The position numbers were made by a program, and so were the translations under genes. The notes beneath the pieces were generated by a model, which did no database searches, was not told where the DNA came from, and saw only the letters and a program-made list of their open reading frames with translations. A stretch of 64,000 bases of DNA. Origin: ENR-C20 sp942493145 (GTDB lineage Bacteria; Bacillota; Clostridia; Acetivibrionales; DTU013). The stretch is from contig OW818679.1 in NCBI GenBank assembly GCA_942493145.1, positions 1,178,001-1,242,000 of the forward strand, written 5' to 3'. Below, piece after piece: positions 52,872 to 61,681 of the stretch (positions are counted from its first letter, which is position 1; every line of letters begins with the position of its first letter).

Positions 52872-54215
52872 ATGAAAAATAAAAATATTGGAAATAGCAA
52901 TATTAGAAGGATAATATCAATGGTTGTTGCAGTGATGATGATTTGTTTCACTGTTATTTTCAGCGGCTGCAAAACCACAAACCAGAATCCAGGCGGTACA
53001 ACCGGCACAACCGGCACAACTGCACAGACGCAGGCTGGTAAAGACACAATAAAGATCGGACGTGTCGTTCCTTTGACCGGAGCCCTTGCAGACTTTGGAC
53101 AAGGCAGTCCATGGGTTGAGGACCAGGCAATCAAAGCAGTTAATGATGCAGGCGGGATTTTCATCAAGGAATACAATAAGAAAATGAACCTCGAGCTGGT
53201 CTATGTTGATAGTGAGAGCAGCCCCACAAAAGCATCCGAAGCTGCAAACAAGCTGATACTGAGTGACAAAGTCGATATCATCATCGCTTCACATACCAAT
53301 GATACAGTCAACCCGGTTTCTGCAGCAGCAGAACGAAATAAAATCCCCTGTGTTACTGTTGATGCTCCCGGTAACGCATGGCTCGAAGGCGGACCATATA
53401 CATGGTCTTTCCATTCCTTCTGGCTTTCGGATTCACAGCAAAGCGTTTACCTGGACGCATTTGACCTGCAGCAAACCAATAAAAAGATCGGACTCCTTGC
53501 TCCCAACGATACAGAAGGCATTTCTTTTTCAAAGGTAATAAATGAAAAAGCTAAGGCACGGGGATATACTATTGTAGATCCCGGCCGTTTCCCCATTGGT
53601 ACAAAGGACTACACCTCAATAATAAGTACCTTCAAAAAACAGGGCGTTGACATGATTTGCGGTGTTATGATCCCTCCGGACTTCACTACTGCGTTCCAGC
53701 AGATGCACCAGCAGGGCTTTGTTCCCAAGATGGCATGCATTGCTAAAGCCCTCCTTTTCCCGGCAGCTGTAGGAGCACTGGGAGATGACCTTCCGCTCGG
53801 CCTAATGACGGAGGTATGGTGGAGTGAAAAGCATCCATATAAATCTTCTATCACAGGTCAGACTTCAAAAGAATTCTACGATGTATACGCAAAAACAAAC
53901 AATAAGCAGCCTACGAACCCTCTGGGTTACAAGCATGCAAATATAGAAATAGTGGTGGATGCCCTCAAAAGGGCTCAGACCCTTGACCGTGAAGCGCTCA
54001 GGACAGCTATAAAGGCTACCGATCTCGATACCATGGTAGGACACATAAAGTACAACGAAGAGAATTTCTGTGAGACCAAGCTGGTTGTGGGACAATGGCA
54101 GAAGGGCAAGACCTACCCGTGGGAAACTGTCATAGTATCCAACAAGATGGCCCCAGAAATACCTCTGGACAATGTTAAAATGATATTCCCGCTTCCGGGA
54201 GCAACAGGAAAGTAA
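52872..54215 (+). CDS. Branched-chain-type ABC transporter substrate-binding lipoprotein 3
   Basis: The 447-residue lipoprotein (FSGCKT) has a Gly/Thr-rich tether (GGTTGTTGTTAQTQ) and a LivK-like domain (DTIKIGRVVPLTGALADFG). It is close to binding protein 1, with most of the domain identical and shared LPLGLMTEVWWS and FPLPGATGK endings, so it arose by duplication. The ATG at 52872 is preferred, 8 bases after GGAGG; the ATG at 52866 is too near. It should serve system B, whose ATPase gene begins 27 bases downstream. Confidence 0.93.
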   Translation: MKNKNIGNSNIRRIISMVVAVMMICFTVIFSGCKTTNQNPGGTTGTTGTTAQTQAGKDTIKIGRVVPLTGALADFGQGSPWVEDQAIKAVNDAGGIFIKEYNKKMNLELVYVDSESSPTKASEAANKLILSDKVDIIIASHTNDTVNPVSAAAERNKIPCVTVDAPGNAWLEGGPYTWSFHSFWLSDSQQSVYLDAFDLQQTNKKIGLLAPNDTEGISFSKVINEKAKARGYTIVDPGRFPIGTKDYTSIISTFKKQGVDMICGVMIPPDFTTAFQQMHQQGFVPKMACIAKALLFPAAVGALGDDLPLGLMTEVWWSEKHPYKSSITGQTSKEFYDVYAKTNNKQPTNPLGYKHANIEIVVDALKRAQTLDREALRTAIKATDLDTMVGHIKYNEENFCETKLVVGQWQKGKTYPWETVIVSNKMAPEIPLDNVKMIFPLPGATGK

Positions 54216-54242
54216 CTGGGAAAGGCATTTGGAGGTGTAGCT

Positions 54243-54968
54243 TTGGATACGGTTCTTACCGTAAAAGATCTGGGTATTTCCTTTGGAAACAACCATGTAT
54301 TGAAATCATTGAATTTCGAAGTGTATAAAAATGAAGTACTGGGCGTCATTGGGCCTAATGGAGCAGGTAAAACTGTAATGCTGAATATACTAACCGGAAT
54401 TCTGAAACCTACAAAGGGGAGGGTTACGTTTATGGGCGGGGATATCACCCATAAATCCATAACCGAGCGGTGCAGGCTTGGATTCGGAAGGACATTCCAG
54501 GTGCCAAGGTCCTTTGAAAAAATGACAGTCTTTGAGAATGCTCTTGTAGGCGGTGTCTATGGGGCTGGTCAGTCGGAGAAAGAGGCCGGTGAGAAGGCCA
54601 TTGAGATCCTCGAAATGATTGGCCTCCTGGACAAAAAAGACTGGTTTGCCGGAAAGCTTAGCCTTCTGGACAGAAAAAGACTTGAAATAGGAAGGGCTCT
54701 GGCAAGCAATCCAAGGATACTGCTGTTTGATGAAGTTGCAGGTGGGCTTACTGAATCGGAGGTTGCGAATATCCTTGGAATAGTTCGCAAAATTAAGGCT
54801 CAGGGTATCAGCGTAGTATGGATTGAGCATGTTCTCCAGACCATGCTTGAAGGTACCGATCGGATTTTATGCCTGGCAGAGGGCACTGATGTAATATGTG
54901 GATTACCTGTCGACGTCATGAACTCGAAAGAGGTATCGGAAGTTTATCTGGGGGCGGAAGAAGAATGA
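54243..54968 (+). CDS. livG: ABC transporter ATP-binding protein, LivG type, system B
   Basis: The 241-residue ATPase starts with TTG, with GGAGG 7 bases upstream. Walker A is GPNGAGKTV, Walker B is ILLFDEVAGGL and the H-loop is WIEHV. As in system A, the signature is replaced by LSLLDRKRLE, so this is a property of the subfamily rather than a single mutation. The stop overlaps the livF start (ATGA). Confidence 0.93.
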   Translation: MDTVLTVKDLGISFGNNHVLKSLNFEVYKNEVLGVIGPNGAGKTVMLNILTGILKPTKGRVTFMGGDITHKSITERCRLGFGRTFQVPRSFEKMTVFENALVGGVYGAGQSEKEAGEKAIEILEMIGLLDKKDWFAGKLSLLDRKRLEIGRALASNPRILLFDEVAGGLTESEVANILGIVRKIKAQGISVVWIEHVLQTMLEGTDRILCLAEGTDVICGLPVDVMNSKEVSEVYLGAEEE

Positions 54969-55702
54969 TGATTAAAAATGACGAAATGTTTTTGAAAGCC
55001 GAGAATCTGGATGTGCATTATGGAGACCTTCAGGCACTTCATGATGTATCTTTGAGCATTAAAAAGGGTTCGATCGTATCCATAATCGGTTCAAATGGTG
55101 CCGGAAAATCAACCCTGTTGAATACTATAGTCGGTATAAACAAACCGACAAAAGGGAGGATCACCTTTAAAAACGAGGATATCACCGGGAAGCTGACCAG
55201 TCGTATCGTCGCAAAGGGTATCACCATGTCGCCTGAAGGAAGCAGGGTATTCCAGAACATGAGTGTGAGAGAAAACCTCCTTATGGGCGCTTACCTGCCG
55301 AAGGCAAGGAAAACGAAGGATGAAATGCTGGTAAAGGTATATGACCTGTTCCCCGTACTGAAGGAAAAATCAGAACAGCTTACGACCTTCCTGAGCGGAG
55401 GTCAGAGGCAGATGGTTGCAATTGCGAGGGCTATCATGTCTAATCCGGACGTGATATTCTGTGACGAAATTTCTCTTGGACTTGCACCAGTGGTCATAAA
55501 GGATATTTATCAGAAAATAAAGGAAATCAACAAAGAGGGGATGACCTTTGTCCTTGTTGAACAGGATGTAAAGAGAAGTCTGAAATATGCGGATTACAGC
55601 TATGTTATGGTCAAGGGAAGAATCGTCATGGAAGGCGTATCAGCAAGCCTGCCGGAAAGTGAAGTCAAGGACGCATATTTCGGCGTGAACAAATATGCAT
55701 GA
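54965..55702 (+). CDS. livF: ABC transporter ATP-binding protein, LivF type, system B
   Basis: The 245-residue ATPase has Walker A GSNGAGKST, signature LSGGQRQMVAIARAI, Walker B IFCDEISLGLAP and H-loop VLVEQDVKRS. The ATG at 54965 overlaps the livG stop by 4 bases and has GCGGAAG upstream; an in-frame ATG at 54896 would extend far into livG and is rejected. Confidence 0.94.
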   Translation: MMIKNDEMFLKAENLDVHYGDLQALHDVSLSIKKGSIVSIIGSNGAGKSTLLNTIVGINKPTKGRITFKNEDITGKLTSRIVAKGITMSPEGSRVFQNMSVRENLLMGAYLPKARKTKDEMLVKVYDLFPVLKEKSEQLTTFLSGGQRQMVAIARAIMSNPDVIFCDEISLGLAPVVIKDIYQKIKEINKEGMTFVLVEQDVKRSLKYADYSYVMVKGRIVMEGVSASLPESEVKDAYFGVNKYA

Positions 55703-55742
55703 TAAGGCGTTTATTCAAAGATTTTTTTGAGGTGATACGATA

Positions 55743-56615
55743 ATGCAGGAATTGATACAATCATTGATCAACGGGATTCTGCTGGGTGGCCTCTATGCAG
55801 TTATCGGGGTAGGCATGTCCCTCATATTCGGAATCATGGGCCTTACAAACCTGGCTCATGGAGATCTGATGATACTGGGAACCTTCTTTACGATGATTAT
55901 TACTACGCAGATAACAGGTAACATTCTGCTGGCTTTGCTCATAACAATAGTCATAATGATAGTATTGGGTTTCCTTTTCCAGAACTTTCTGGTCAACAAG
56001 GTAATCGATAAGGGCTCTGAGGCGCCACTTCTTGTAACCTTTGGGCTTTCCATCATATTACAGAACATGCTGCTGCTGTTTTTCGGAGCGGATGCACGAT
56101 CGATACAGAATTCTCTATCCGCTAATAATATAGTCTCAACAGGCTGGTTTTCCATATCGTCGATATATCTGATTAATTTTATTGTGGCTATAGTGGTAAT
56201 ACTTGTTTTGAATTTTATAATGAACACAACATATTTCGGCAGATCAATCCGGGCAACCTCCAATGATGTAATTGCATCTGAGCTTATGGGTGTTAATACA
56301 AAGAGGATATATTCATACACGATGTGCCTCGCGCTCATAACAGCTAGTATTGCCGGAGTTCTTGTAGGAATGACCTTCATATTCTATCCGTCGACAGGTA
56401 CACAATACCTTATCATTGCGTTCGGTGTCGTTGTCATAGGCGGTATAGGAAGTATTTCCGGTACTCTTGTGGGAGGAATCATACTTGGATTGGCACAGCT
56501 CCTGGGAGCATATTTCCTTGGCCCGGCATACATGCTGCTGACAGGCTTCATTGTGTTGCTGATAATACTGGCGGTAAGGCCTCAGGGCTTGCTGGGGAAT
56601 GCTGTCAGGAAATAA
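55743..56615 (+). CDS. livH: Branched-chain-type ABC permease LivH, system B
   Basis: The 290-residue membrane protein shows the LivH opening SLINGILLGGLYAVIGVGMS and closing ILAVRPQGLLG, about eight helices. GAGGTGA lies 8 bases before the ATG. Paralogous to the permease at 50859. Confidence 0.95.
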   Translation: MQELIQSLINGILLGGLYAVIGVGMSLIFGIMGLTNLAHGDLMILGTFFTMIITTQITGNILLALLITIVIMIVLGFLFQNFLVNKVIDKGSEAPLLVTFGLSIILQNMLLLFFGADARSIQNSLSANNIVSTGWFSISSIYLINFIVAIVVILVLNFIMNTTYFGRSIRATSNDVIASELMGVNTKRIYSYTMCLALITASIAGVLVGMTFIFYPSTGTQYLIIAFGVVVIGGIGSISGTLVGGIILGLAQLLGAYFLGPAYMLLTGFIVLLIILAVRPQGLLGNAVRK

Positions 56616-56704
56616 GGGAATTGATATGTAAATATGTTGTACCCCAAATATTTATTGCAACATATATATTTTGAAAAATCTTGCGGAGAAGGAGTTCGAA
56701 TAAA

Positions 56705-57715
56705 GTGTTTCAGAAACGTATTGATAATAATATTCAAGGGAATAGCCTGCGGGACTCAGGAAACAAAACAGTTAAAAGTTCGTTAATCGGACTTTTGATT
56801 GCAGTAGCCATTTCTGTGCCTTTCTGGGGCGGCGATAATATGATGAGGATACTGCTGCTTATATTCCTTTATATATCGTTGGGCCAGATGTGGAACCTTC
56901 TTGCAGGTTATGCAGGTCTCGTATCCCTTGGACAGCAGATATTCATAGGTCTGGGCGGATATGCCCTGGCTGTTGTGACAGAATTGTATGATTTGCCGAT
57001 ATGGTTGGGTTTCCTGTTAGCCGGTGTGGTTTCAGTGATTTTCGCACTGATAATATCCGTACCGATTTTCAAAATGAGCGGCGTTTACTTTACAATCGGA
57101 ACTTGGATCGTAGCAGAAGCATTGGCCCTGTTCTTTACAAACTGGGCATATGTAAGGTATGGGCAGGGTTTCAACCTCACTGTTACATACAACATGACCA
57201 TGACTATGATATATCTGATTGCCGCGGTTATAGGCATAGGCTCGGTAGCACTGGTTTTCCTCATCATGCGTTCAAAGCTGGGACTTGCATTGATGGCAAT
57301 GCGTGATAACGAATCAGCAGCTGAGACTATGGGTGTTGAACTGTACAGGACAAAGCTGAAATGCTTCCTTATATCGGCATTTGTGACTGGGATAACCGGT
57401 GCCGGGATATACCTCAACATTGCTTTTATTCAGCCGCCGGCAGCATTTGGAATCAGCTGGACTGTATCAATGGTATTCATTGTAATAATCGGCGGCATAG
57501 GTACGATGGAAGGACCGGTCATCGGAGCTATACTATATGTCCTGATCAATCAGTACCTTTATAACTTCCCCGGATTCAGCATGGTCATATTAGGCGTATT
57601 AGCCATAATAATCATATTGGGGGCACCCAACGGCGTCATGGGTACGCTCCATAACAAGACAGGATTCGAGATACTCTCACCCAGAAGGAAGCTGAGGCTT
57701 AGCAGGGCAAAATAA
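56705..57715 (+). CDS. livM: Branched-chain-type ABC permease LivM, system B
   Basis: The 336-residue membrane protein has the LivM landmarks QMWNLLAGYAGLVSLGQQ and a C terminus with GVMGTLHNKTG. The GTG at 56705 is chosen, 9 bases after AAGGAG; the TTG at 56681 would put that site inside the gene. A hydrophilic N-terminal extension of about 25 residues precedes the first helix. It ends system B. Confidence 0.92.
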   Translation: MFQKRIDNNIQGNSLRDSGNKTVKSSLIGLLIAVAISVPFWGGDNMMRILLLIFLYISLGQMWNLLAGYAGLVSLGQQIFIGLGGYALAVVTELYDLPIWLGFLLAGVVSVIFALIISVPIFKMSGVYFTIGTWIVAEALALFFTNWAYVRYGQGFNLTVTYNMTMTMIYLIAAVIGIGSVALVFLIMRSKLGLALMAMRDNESAAETMGVELYRTKLKCFLISAFVTGITGAGIYLNIAFIQPPAAFGISWTVSMVFIVIIGGIGTMEGPVIGAILYVLINQYLYNFPGFSMVILGVLAIIIILGAPNGVMGTLHNKTGFEILSPRRKLRLSRAK

Positions 57716-57748
57716 ATATTGCAGACTCACTTATCCCCTTATAGATGC

Positions 57749-57789
57749 CATCCGGAATGTAGAAAACTTGCATTTCGGATGGTTTTTTT
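57749..57789 (+). terminator. Terminator ending ABC system B
   Basis: CATCCGGAATG, 11-base loop, CATTTCGGATG, then GTTTTTTT. A clear intrinsic terminator. Confidence 0.92.
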
Positions 57790-57804
57790 ACTTGTATGCC
57801 AGGC

Positions 57805-57851
57805 CTGGGTAAGTTGCTGGGTAAGTTGCTGGGTAAGTTGCTGGGTAGTTG
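57805..57851. repeat. 12-bp direct repeat, four copies
   Basis: CTGGGTAAGTTG occurs three times perfectly (57805-57840), and a fourth copy lacks one base (57841-57851). It lies just after the terminator, in non-coding sequence. Likely a slippage-prone minisatellite of no clear function. Confidence 0.9.
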
Positions 57852-57957
57852 CGAGGTAAAGTTGCGGGATTATGAGAAGGAAAAAATGATAATAATGAAG
57901 AATGTTATTTATTGAGAAAGAATGCCGGAACAATCCAGATGATAGAGAGGCCTTATT

Positions 57958-58212
57958 ATGGACGATAAGAAAAGCACCGGTAAAGGTGGCAAGGGAAGCA
58001 GAAATCTGAACATCGGCGGAAGATACAGGCATTTCAAAGGTAACGAGTACCTTGTACTGTATGCTGCAAAGGACTCGGAAACTCTTGAGGAAATGGTTGT
58101 TTACCAGGCGTTGTATGGCGAACGGGGTGTCTGGGTAAGACCGCTGGAAATGTTCCTCGGAAAGAAGGAGCTTGAAGGGGTTTTGATAAACAGGTTTGAG
58201 GAGATAGAATGA
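57958..58212 (+). CDS. DUF1653 small protein
   Basis: The 84-residue protein has a Lys/Gly-rich N terminus and a DUF1653 domain (GGRYRHFKGNEYLVLYAAKD, VWVRPLEMFLG). This small family is widespread in bacteria and its function is unknown. It starts with ATG after GAGAGG and is followed by two acetyltransferase genes at short spacing, perhaps as one operon. Confidence 0.85.
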   Translation: MDDKKSTGKGGKGSRNLNIGGRYRHFKGNEYLVLYAAKDSETLEEMVVYQALYGERGVWVRPLEMFLGKKELEGVLINRFEEIE

Positions 58213-58243
58213 TCCGGATGGACAGGGGGAAGGAGAACCTAAG

Positions 58244-58531
58244 ATGAATGAAATCAAAAGAGGCCAAAACAAATTCTATATCGGAGATAATGAGGACAGC
58301 CCAAAAGCTGAATTGGTCTATGAGTATTCGGAAGAAGGATGTATTGTAATAACACATACAAGGGTTTCCGAGGAGCTGAGGGGGCAAAGGATAGGGCAGT
58401 TGCTGCTGGGAAAAATGGTGGATTTTGCCCGAGAAGAAAATAAAAAGATCATCCCCGTCTGCCCCTATGCAAAGGGAGAGCTTTTAAAAAACAAGGCATA
58501 TGAAGATGTTTTGAAGAAAGATATGATTTGA
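58244..58531 (+). CDS. Small GNAT-fold N-acetyltransferase-like protein (YidJ/GCN5-related)
   Basis: The 95-residue protein matches the minimal GNAT fold: AELVYEYSEEGCIVITHTRV, then the acetyl-CoA loop region LRGQRIGQLLLGKMVDFARE, ending in VCPYAKGELLKN. Members of this short family lack the full N-terminal half of standard acetyltransferases; substrates are unknown. Confidence 0.85.
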   Translation: MNEIKRGQNKFYIGDNEDSPKAELVYEYSEEGCIVITHTRVSEELRGQRIGQLLLGKMVDFAREENKKIIPVCPYAKGELLKNKAYEDVLKKDMI

Positions 58532-58552
58532 AAAAGTAAATGAGGATAATAC

Positions 58553-59152
58553 ATGAGAAATGTACAGTTCCGCAATATTGAAACAGGCAGACTGATTTTG
58601 AGGAAGTTCAAGCAAAAGGATGCATCAGCATTTTTGACATACCGGACTGATCCCAAAGTGGCTTTGTATCAGGGAGAAGGCTTTGCAGGGTTTGACCTGG
58701 CAAAGGCAGTGGAATTTGTGGAAGAACAAATGAACTTCGAACCCGGTATTCCCGACACATGGTTCCAGATTGCAATCGAAAGCAAGGATACCGGATGCCT
58801 TATTGGCGATTGCGCAATACATACACTGCCTGACGATGAGTACCAGGTTGAAATAGGATTTACCATAAGTCCGCTTAATCAGCATACAGGCTTTGGCAAT
58901 GAGGCCGTCAGATGCATGCTGGCTTACTTGTTTGGTGATTTGAAGATGCACAGGGTCATTGCCATAACCGATGTGCGAAACAAGGATTGCATAAGCCTGC
59001 TTGAACGTGTCGGAATGAGAAAAGAAGGCCATTTTTTAAAAAATGCATGGAATAAAGGCGAATATACGGATGAATATCTCTATGCTATGTTGATAGATGA
59101 GTGGATAGACAGGAATAGACCGGATGAATATATAAATTCTCTATTGCATTAG
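58553..59152 (+). CDS. GNAT family N-acetyltransferase (RimJ/RimL type)
   Basis: The 199-residue protein shows the RimJ/RimL pattern: TGRLILRKFKQKDASAF near the N terminus, IGFTISPLNQHTGFGNEAVR (acetyl-CoA loop) and a C-terminal ERVGMRKEGHFLKNAW. It probably acetylates a protein N terminus or a small molecule. It starts 21 bases after the previous gene and ends before the T-box leader. Confidence 0.88.
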   Translation: MRNVQFRNIETGRLILRKFKQKDASAFLTYRTDPKVALYQGEGFAGFDLAKAVEFVEEQMNFEPGIPDTWFQIAIESKDTGCLIGDCAIHTLPDDEYQVEIGFTISPLNQHTGFGNEAVRCMLAYLFGDLKMHRVIAITDVRNKDCISLLERVGMRKEGHFLKNAWNKGEYTDEYLYAMLIDEWIDRNRPDEYINSLLH

Positions 59153-59189
59153 ATGGTTTTATTTAGTATAATCAAGTTTAATTTAACAG

Positions 59190-59545
59190 CACAGCTTTCC
59201 ATAACAGGAAGGAAAGTTGTTTAATATGCAAAAGCAATGACAGGGAAGAGTACATGTTCTAATCTCAAAGAGAGCCGGCAGTTGGTGGGAATCCGGCAGA
59301 CGAAAACATGGAAGGCAGCCTTGGAGCTTCACCTTGAGAAATCTGTAAGCCGAAGTCGAAATCATGATTTGAGGCCGAACAGAAAATAGAGGTTGACGTT
59401 TCCTCACGTTACAGAGGTACGGTATAAATTTTGTACCGGTTGAGAGAACGCTGAAGCGTTAATTTGGGTGGTACCGCGAACAACTCCTTCGTCCCTTAAG
59501 TATGTGACATATTTATGGACTCAGGGAGTTTTTTATTTGGCTGAA
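59190..59545 (+). ncRNA. T-box leader with terminator, upstream of lrp-aminotransferase pair
   Basis: Stem I is present with the AGTA S-turn (59249-59252) opposite a specifier loop GAA-GGC-A (59311-59317). The T-box GGGTGGTACCGCG lies at 59466-59478. The terminator pairs AACTCC (59482-59487) and GTCC with GGAC and GGAGTT (59525-59530), followed by a T-run. By position the specifier is GGC (glycine). The variable T-box base is U (59472), which predicts an A discriminator in the tRNA, unlike usual Firmicute tRNA-Gly (U), so the amino-acid call is not settled. Alanine (GCA or GCC in shifted frames) is the alternative. Confidence 0.92.
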
Positions 59546-59585
59546 ATTTGGGATAATATAATCATTCAGAAAGGAAGATGATAAC

Positions 59586-60065
59586 ATGAAAGAGATTCTG
59601 GAGATCCTTGAGAAAAACGGCAGGATCAGTGAAGACAAGATAGCGTTGATGCTGAACATGAAAGAGGACGACGTTAATGCGGCAATCAGAAAACTTGAAC
59701 AGGATAATGTAATCGTCGGATATAACACACTGATAAATTGGGATAAATCTGAGCGCGAAACGGTTACCGCCCTTATCGAAGTAAAGGTTATGCCGCAGAG
59801 AGGGCAGGGGTTTGACAAGGTCGCTGAGAGGATATACAGGTATCCACAGGTGAAAGCCTGTTATCTGATGTCGGGTGGGTTTGACCTGACGGTGATAATT
59901 GAAGGAAAATCGATGAAGGAGGTTGCCCTTTTCGTTGCAGAGAAACTGGCTCCACTGGAAGCGGTTATGAGTACCGCAACCCATTTTGTCCTGAAGAGAT
60001 ACAAGGACGAGGGTGTCATATTCGAAAATGATGGCGGGGATGACAGGGAGGCGGTTGTTTTATGA
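59586..60065 (+). CDS. Lrp/AsnC-family transcriptional regulator
   Basis: The 159-residue protein has an N-terminal winged-helix DNA-binding domain (ILEKNGRISEDKIALMLNM) and a C-terminal RAM domain (GQGFDKVAERIYRYPQVKAC, LMSGGFDLTVIIEGK) that binds amino acids. GGAAG precedes the ATG. The stop overlaps the aminotransferase start by 4 bases, a pairing common in Firmicutes. Both are under T-box control. Confidence 0.93.
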   Translation: MKEILEILEKNGRISEDKIALMLNMKEDDVNAAIRKLEQDNVIVGYNTLINWDKSERETVTALIEVKVMPQRGQGFDKVAERIYRYPQVKACYLMSGGFDLTVIIEGKSMKEVALFVAEKLAPLEAVMSTATHFVLKRYKDEGVIFENDGGDDREAVVL

Positions 60066-61234
60066 AGATATCTGACATGATAAGACCTGAAGTAAGTGCC
60101 ATGCCTCCATCAGGAATAAGGAAATATTTCGACCTTATCAATGAAATGAAGGAAGCCATTTCCCTTGGAATAGGCGAGCCCGATTTCGTAACCCCCTGGA
60201 CAGTCCGCGAAGCCGGTATTTATTCACTTGAAAAAGGACATACCCATTATTCGTCCAATGCAGGCTCAATTGAACTGAGGCAGGAAATCGCAGGGTATAT
60301 GAAAAGGAAATATGACCTGACCTACAACCCGCGCAATGAGATAATAGTCACCGTCGGAGCCAGTGAGGGTATAGATATAGCGCTCAGAACCCTAGCGGGG
60401 CCAGGGGACGAGGTCATCATACCCGAACCCAGCTTCGTTGCATACAAAGGCTGTACAACCTTCACAGGGGCCACTCCAGTCATCATATCCCTCAAGGCTG
60501 AAGACCAGTTCAAATTGACTCCCGCTCAGCTGGAACAGGCAATAACTGAAAAGACCAAGGTCATTATACTTCCTTTCCCCAACAACCCGACAGGCGCAAT
60601 TATGAACAGGGAGGAAATGAGGGGTATAGTAGATGTCCTGAAGGACAAGGACATTATAATCATCTCCGATGAGATATATGCAGAACTGACTTATGAAGGT
60701 AAACATGTTTCATTTGCAAGCTTTCCGGAAATTTACGAGAAGACAATAGTGATAAACGGTTTTTCAAAGGCATTTGCAATGACAGGCTGGAGGATAGGCT
60801 ATGCCTGCGGACATCCTGCTCTTATTGAACAGATGCACAAGATCCATCAGTATGCCATTATGTGCTCACCTACTACTGCACAGTACGCTGCAATCGAAGC
60901 GCTGCATGAGAGGACTGACGACCTGGTGGAAGAGATGGTGAGGGAATACAACAGACGCAGGAGGGTGCTGGTCGATGGGTTCAGGAAAGCAGGACTGGAT
61001 TGCTTTGAACCCCTTGGAGCGTTTTATGTTTTCCCCTGTATCAAGTCGACAGGAATGAGTTCTGATGAATTCTGCGAGAAACTCCTGAAGGAGGAAAAGG
61101 TGCTCGTGGTTCCCGGAAATGCATTCGGTGAATGCGGAGAGGGTTTTGTCAGGGCTACATACGCAAACTCCTTCGAAAACATTATGGAAGCAGTAAAAAG
61201 AATCAAAGCGTTTGTAGACAGAAACAAGCGATAA
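60062..61234 (+). CDS. Class I/II aminotransferase (aspartate aminotransferase family)
   Basis: The 390-residue fold-type I PLP enzyme has PLP lysine K236 (NGFSKAFAMTGWR), PFPNNPTGA and DEIYAEL. It is similar to PatA/AspC-like clostridial aminotransferases of broad amino-acid specificity. The T-box leader means it is induced when one charged tRNA runs low (glycine or alanine by the specifier), so it likely makes that amino acid from a keto acid. The gene overlaps lrp by 4 bases. Confidence 0.92.
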   Translation: MKISDMIRPEVSAMPPSGIRKYFDLINEMKEAISLGIGEPDFVTPWTVREAGIYSLEKGHTHYSSNAGSIELRQEIAGYMKRKYDLTYNPRNEIIVTVGASEGIDIALRTLAGPGDEVIIPEPSFVAYKGCTTFTGATPVIISLKAEDQFKLTPAQLEQAITEKTKVIILPFPNNPTGAIMNREEMRGIVDVLKDKDIIIISDEIYAELTYEGKHVSFASFPEIYEKTIVINGFSKAFAMTGWRIGYACGHPALIEQMHKIHQYAIMCSPTTAQYAAIEALHERTDDLVEEMVREYNRRRRVLVDGFRKAGLDCFEPLGAFYVFPCIKSTGMSSDEFCEKLLKEEKVLVVPGNAFGECGEGFVRATYANSFENIMEAVKRIKAFVDRNKR

Positions 61235-61244
61235 GAAATTTCAG

Positions 61245-61272
61245 CAGGGCCTTAAAGGGCCCTGTTTCCTTT
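61245..61272 (+). terminator. Terminator after the aminotransferase gene
   Basis: CAGGGCC, TTAAA loop, GGGCCCTG, then TTTCCTTTTT. The stem overlaps the 3' end of the convergent glnK gene. Confidence 0.8.
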
Positions 61273-61590
61273 TTCGCCGGTCCTTATTCGGACCACATCC
61301 TCGATATTGCTTATAAAGATCTTGCCGTCGCCGACTTCGCCTGTTTTTGCTGCTTTGCAGATTACTTCAATCACAGCATCCAGATCCTCATCATTTATAA
61401 CGGTCTCAATCTTTATTTTAGGCAGCAGGTTGATATCCACCTCTGTTCCCCGGTAATATTCCTTCCGCCCCTTTTGTTGCCCGCAGCCCATGACCTGGCT
61501 TATGGTCAGGCCGCGTATGTTTATCTTTTCAAGGGCGTGCTTCAAATCCTCAAGCTTCCCCGGACGTACGATTGCTTCGATTTTTTTCAC
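61252..61590 (-). CDS. glnK: P-II nitrogen regulatory protein
   Basis: The 112-residue P-II protein opens with MKKIEAIVRPGKLEDLKHAL and has the T-loop (QQKGRKEYYRGTEVDINLLPK) and C-loop (EVGDGKIFISNIEDVVRIRTGE). Position 51, the Tyr that is uridylylated in enterobacteria, is Val here, so control is by ligand binding only. It lies 3' of amtB in the same direction, as GlnK usually does, and should plug the ammonium channel when nitrogen is ample. Confidence 0.95.
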   Translation of the reverse strand: MKKIEAIVRPGKLEDLKHALEKINIRGLTISQVMGCGQQKGRKEYYRGTEVDINLLPKIKIETVINDEDLDAVIEVICKAAKTGEVGDGKIFISNIEDVVRIRTGEKGNRAL

Positions 61591-61681
61591 AGATCACATC
61601 TCCGAAATATATTTGTAAGTGCTCTAAATTGCATGTTTACAAGCAAATAAAAGTATACCAGTTCACGTGTGTTTTTACAAG

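Noticed and set aside
57739..58272. Minus-strand 177-codon frame with a TQQL repeat
   Set aside because: The repeat is only the translation of the 12-bp minisatellite and a terminator; the frame lies opposite the DUF1653 gene.
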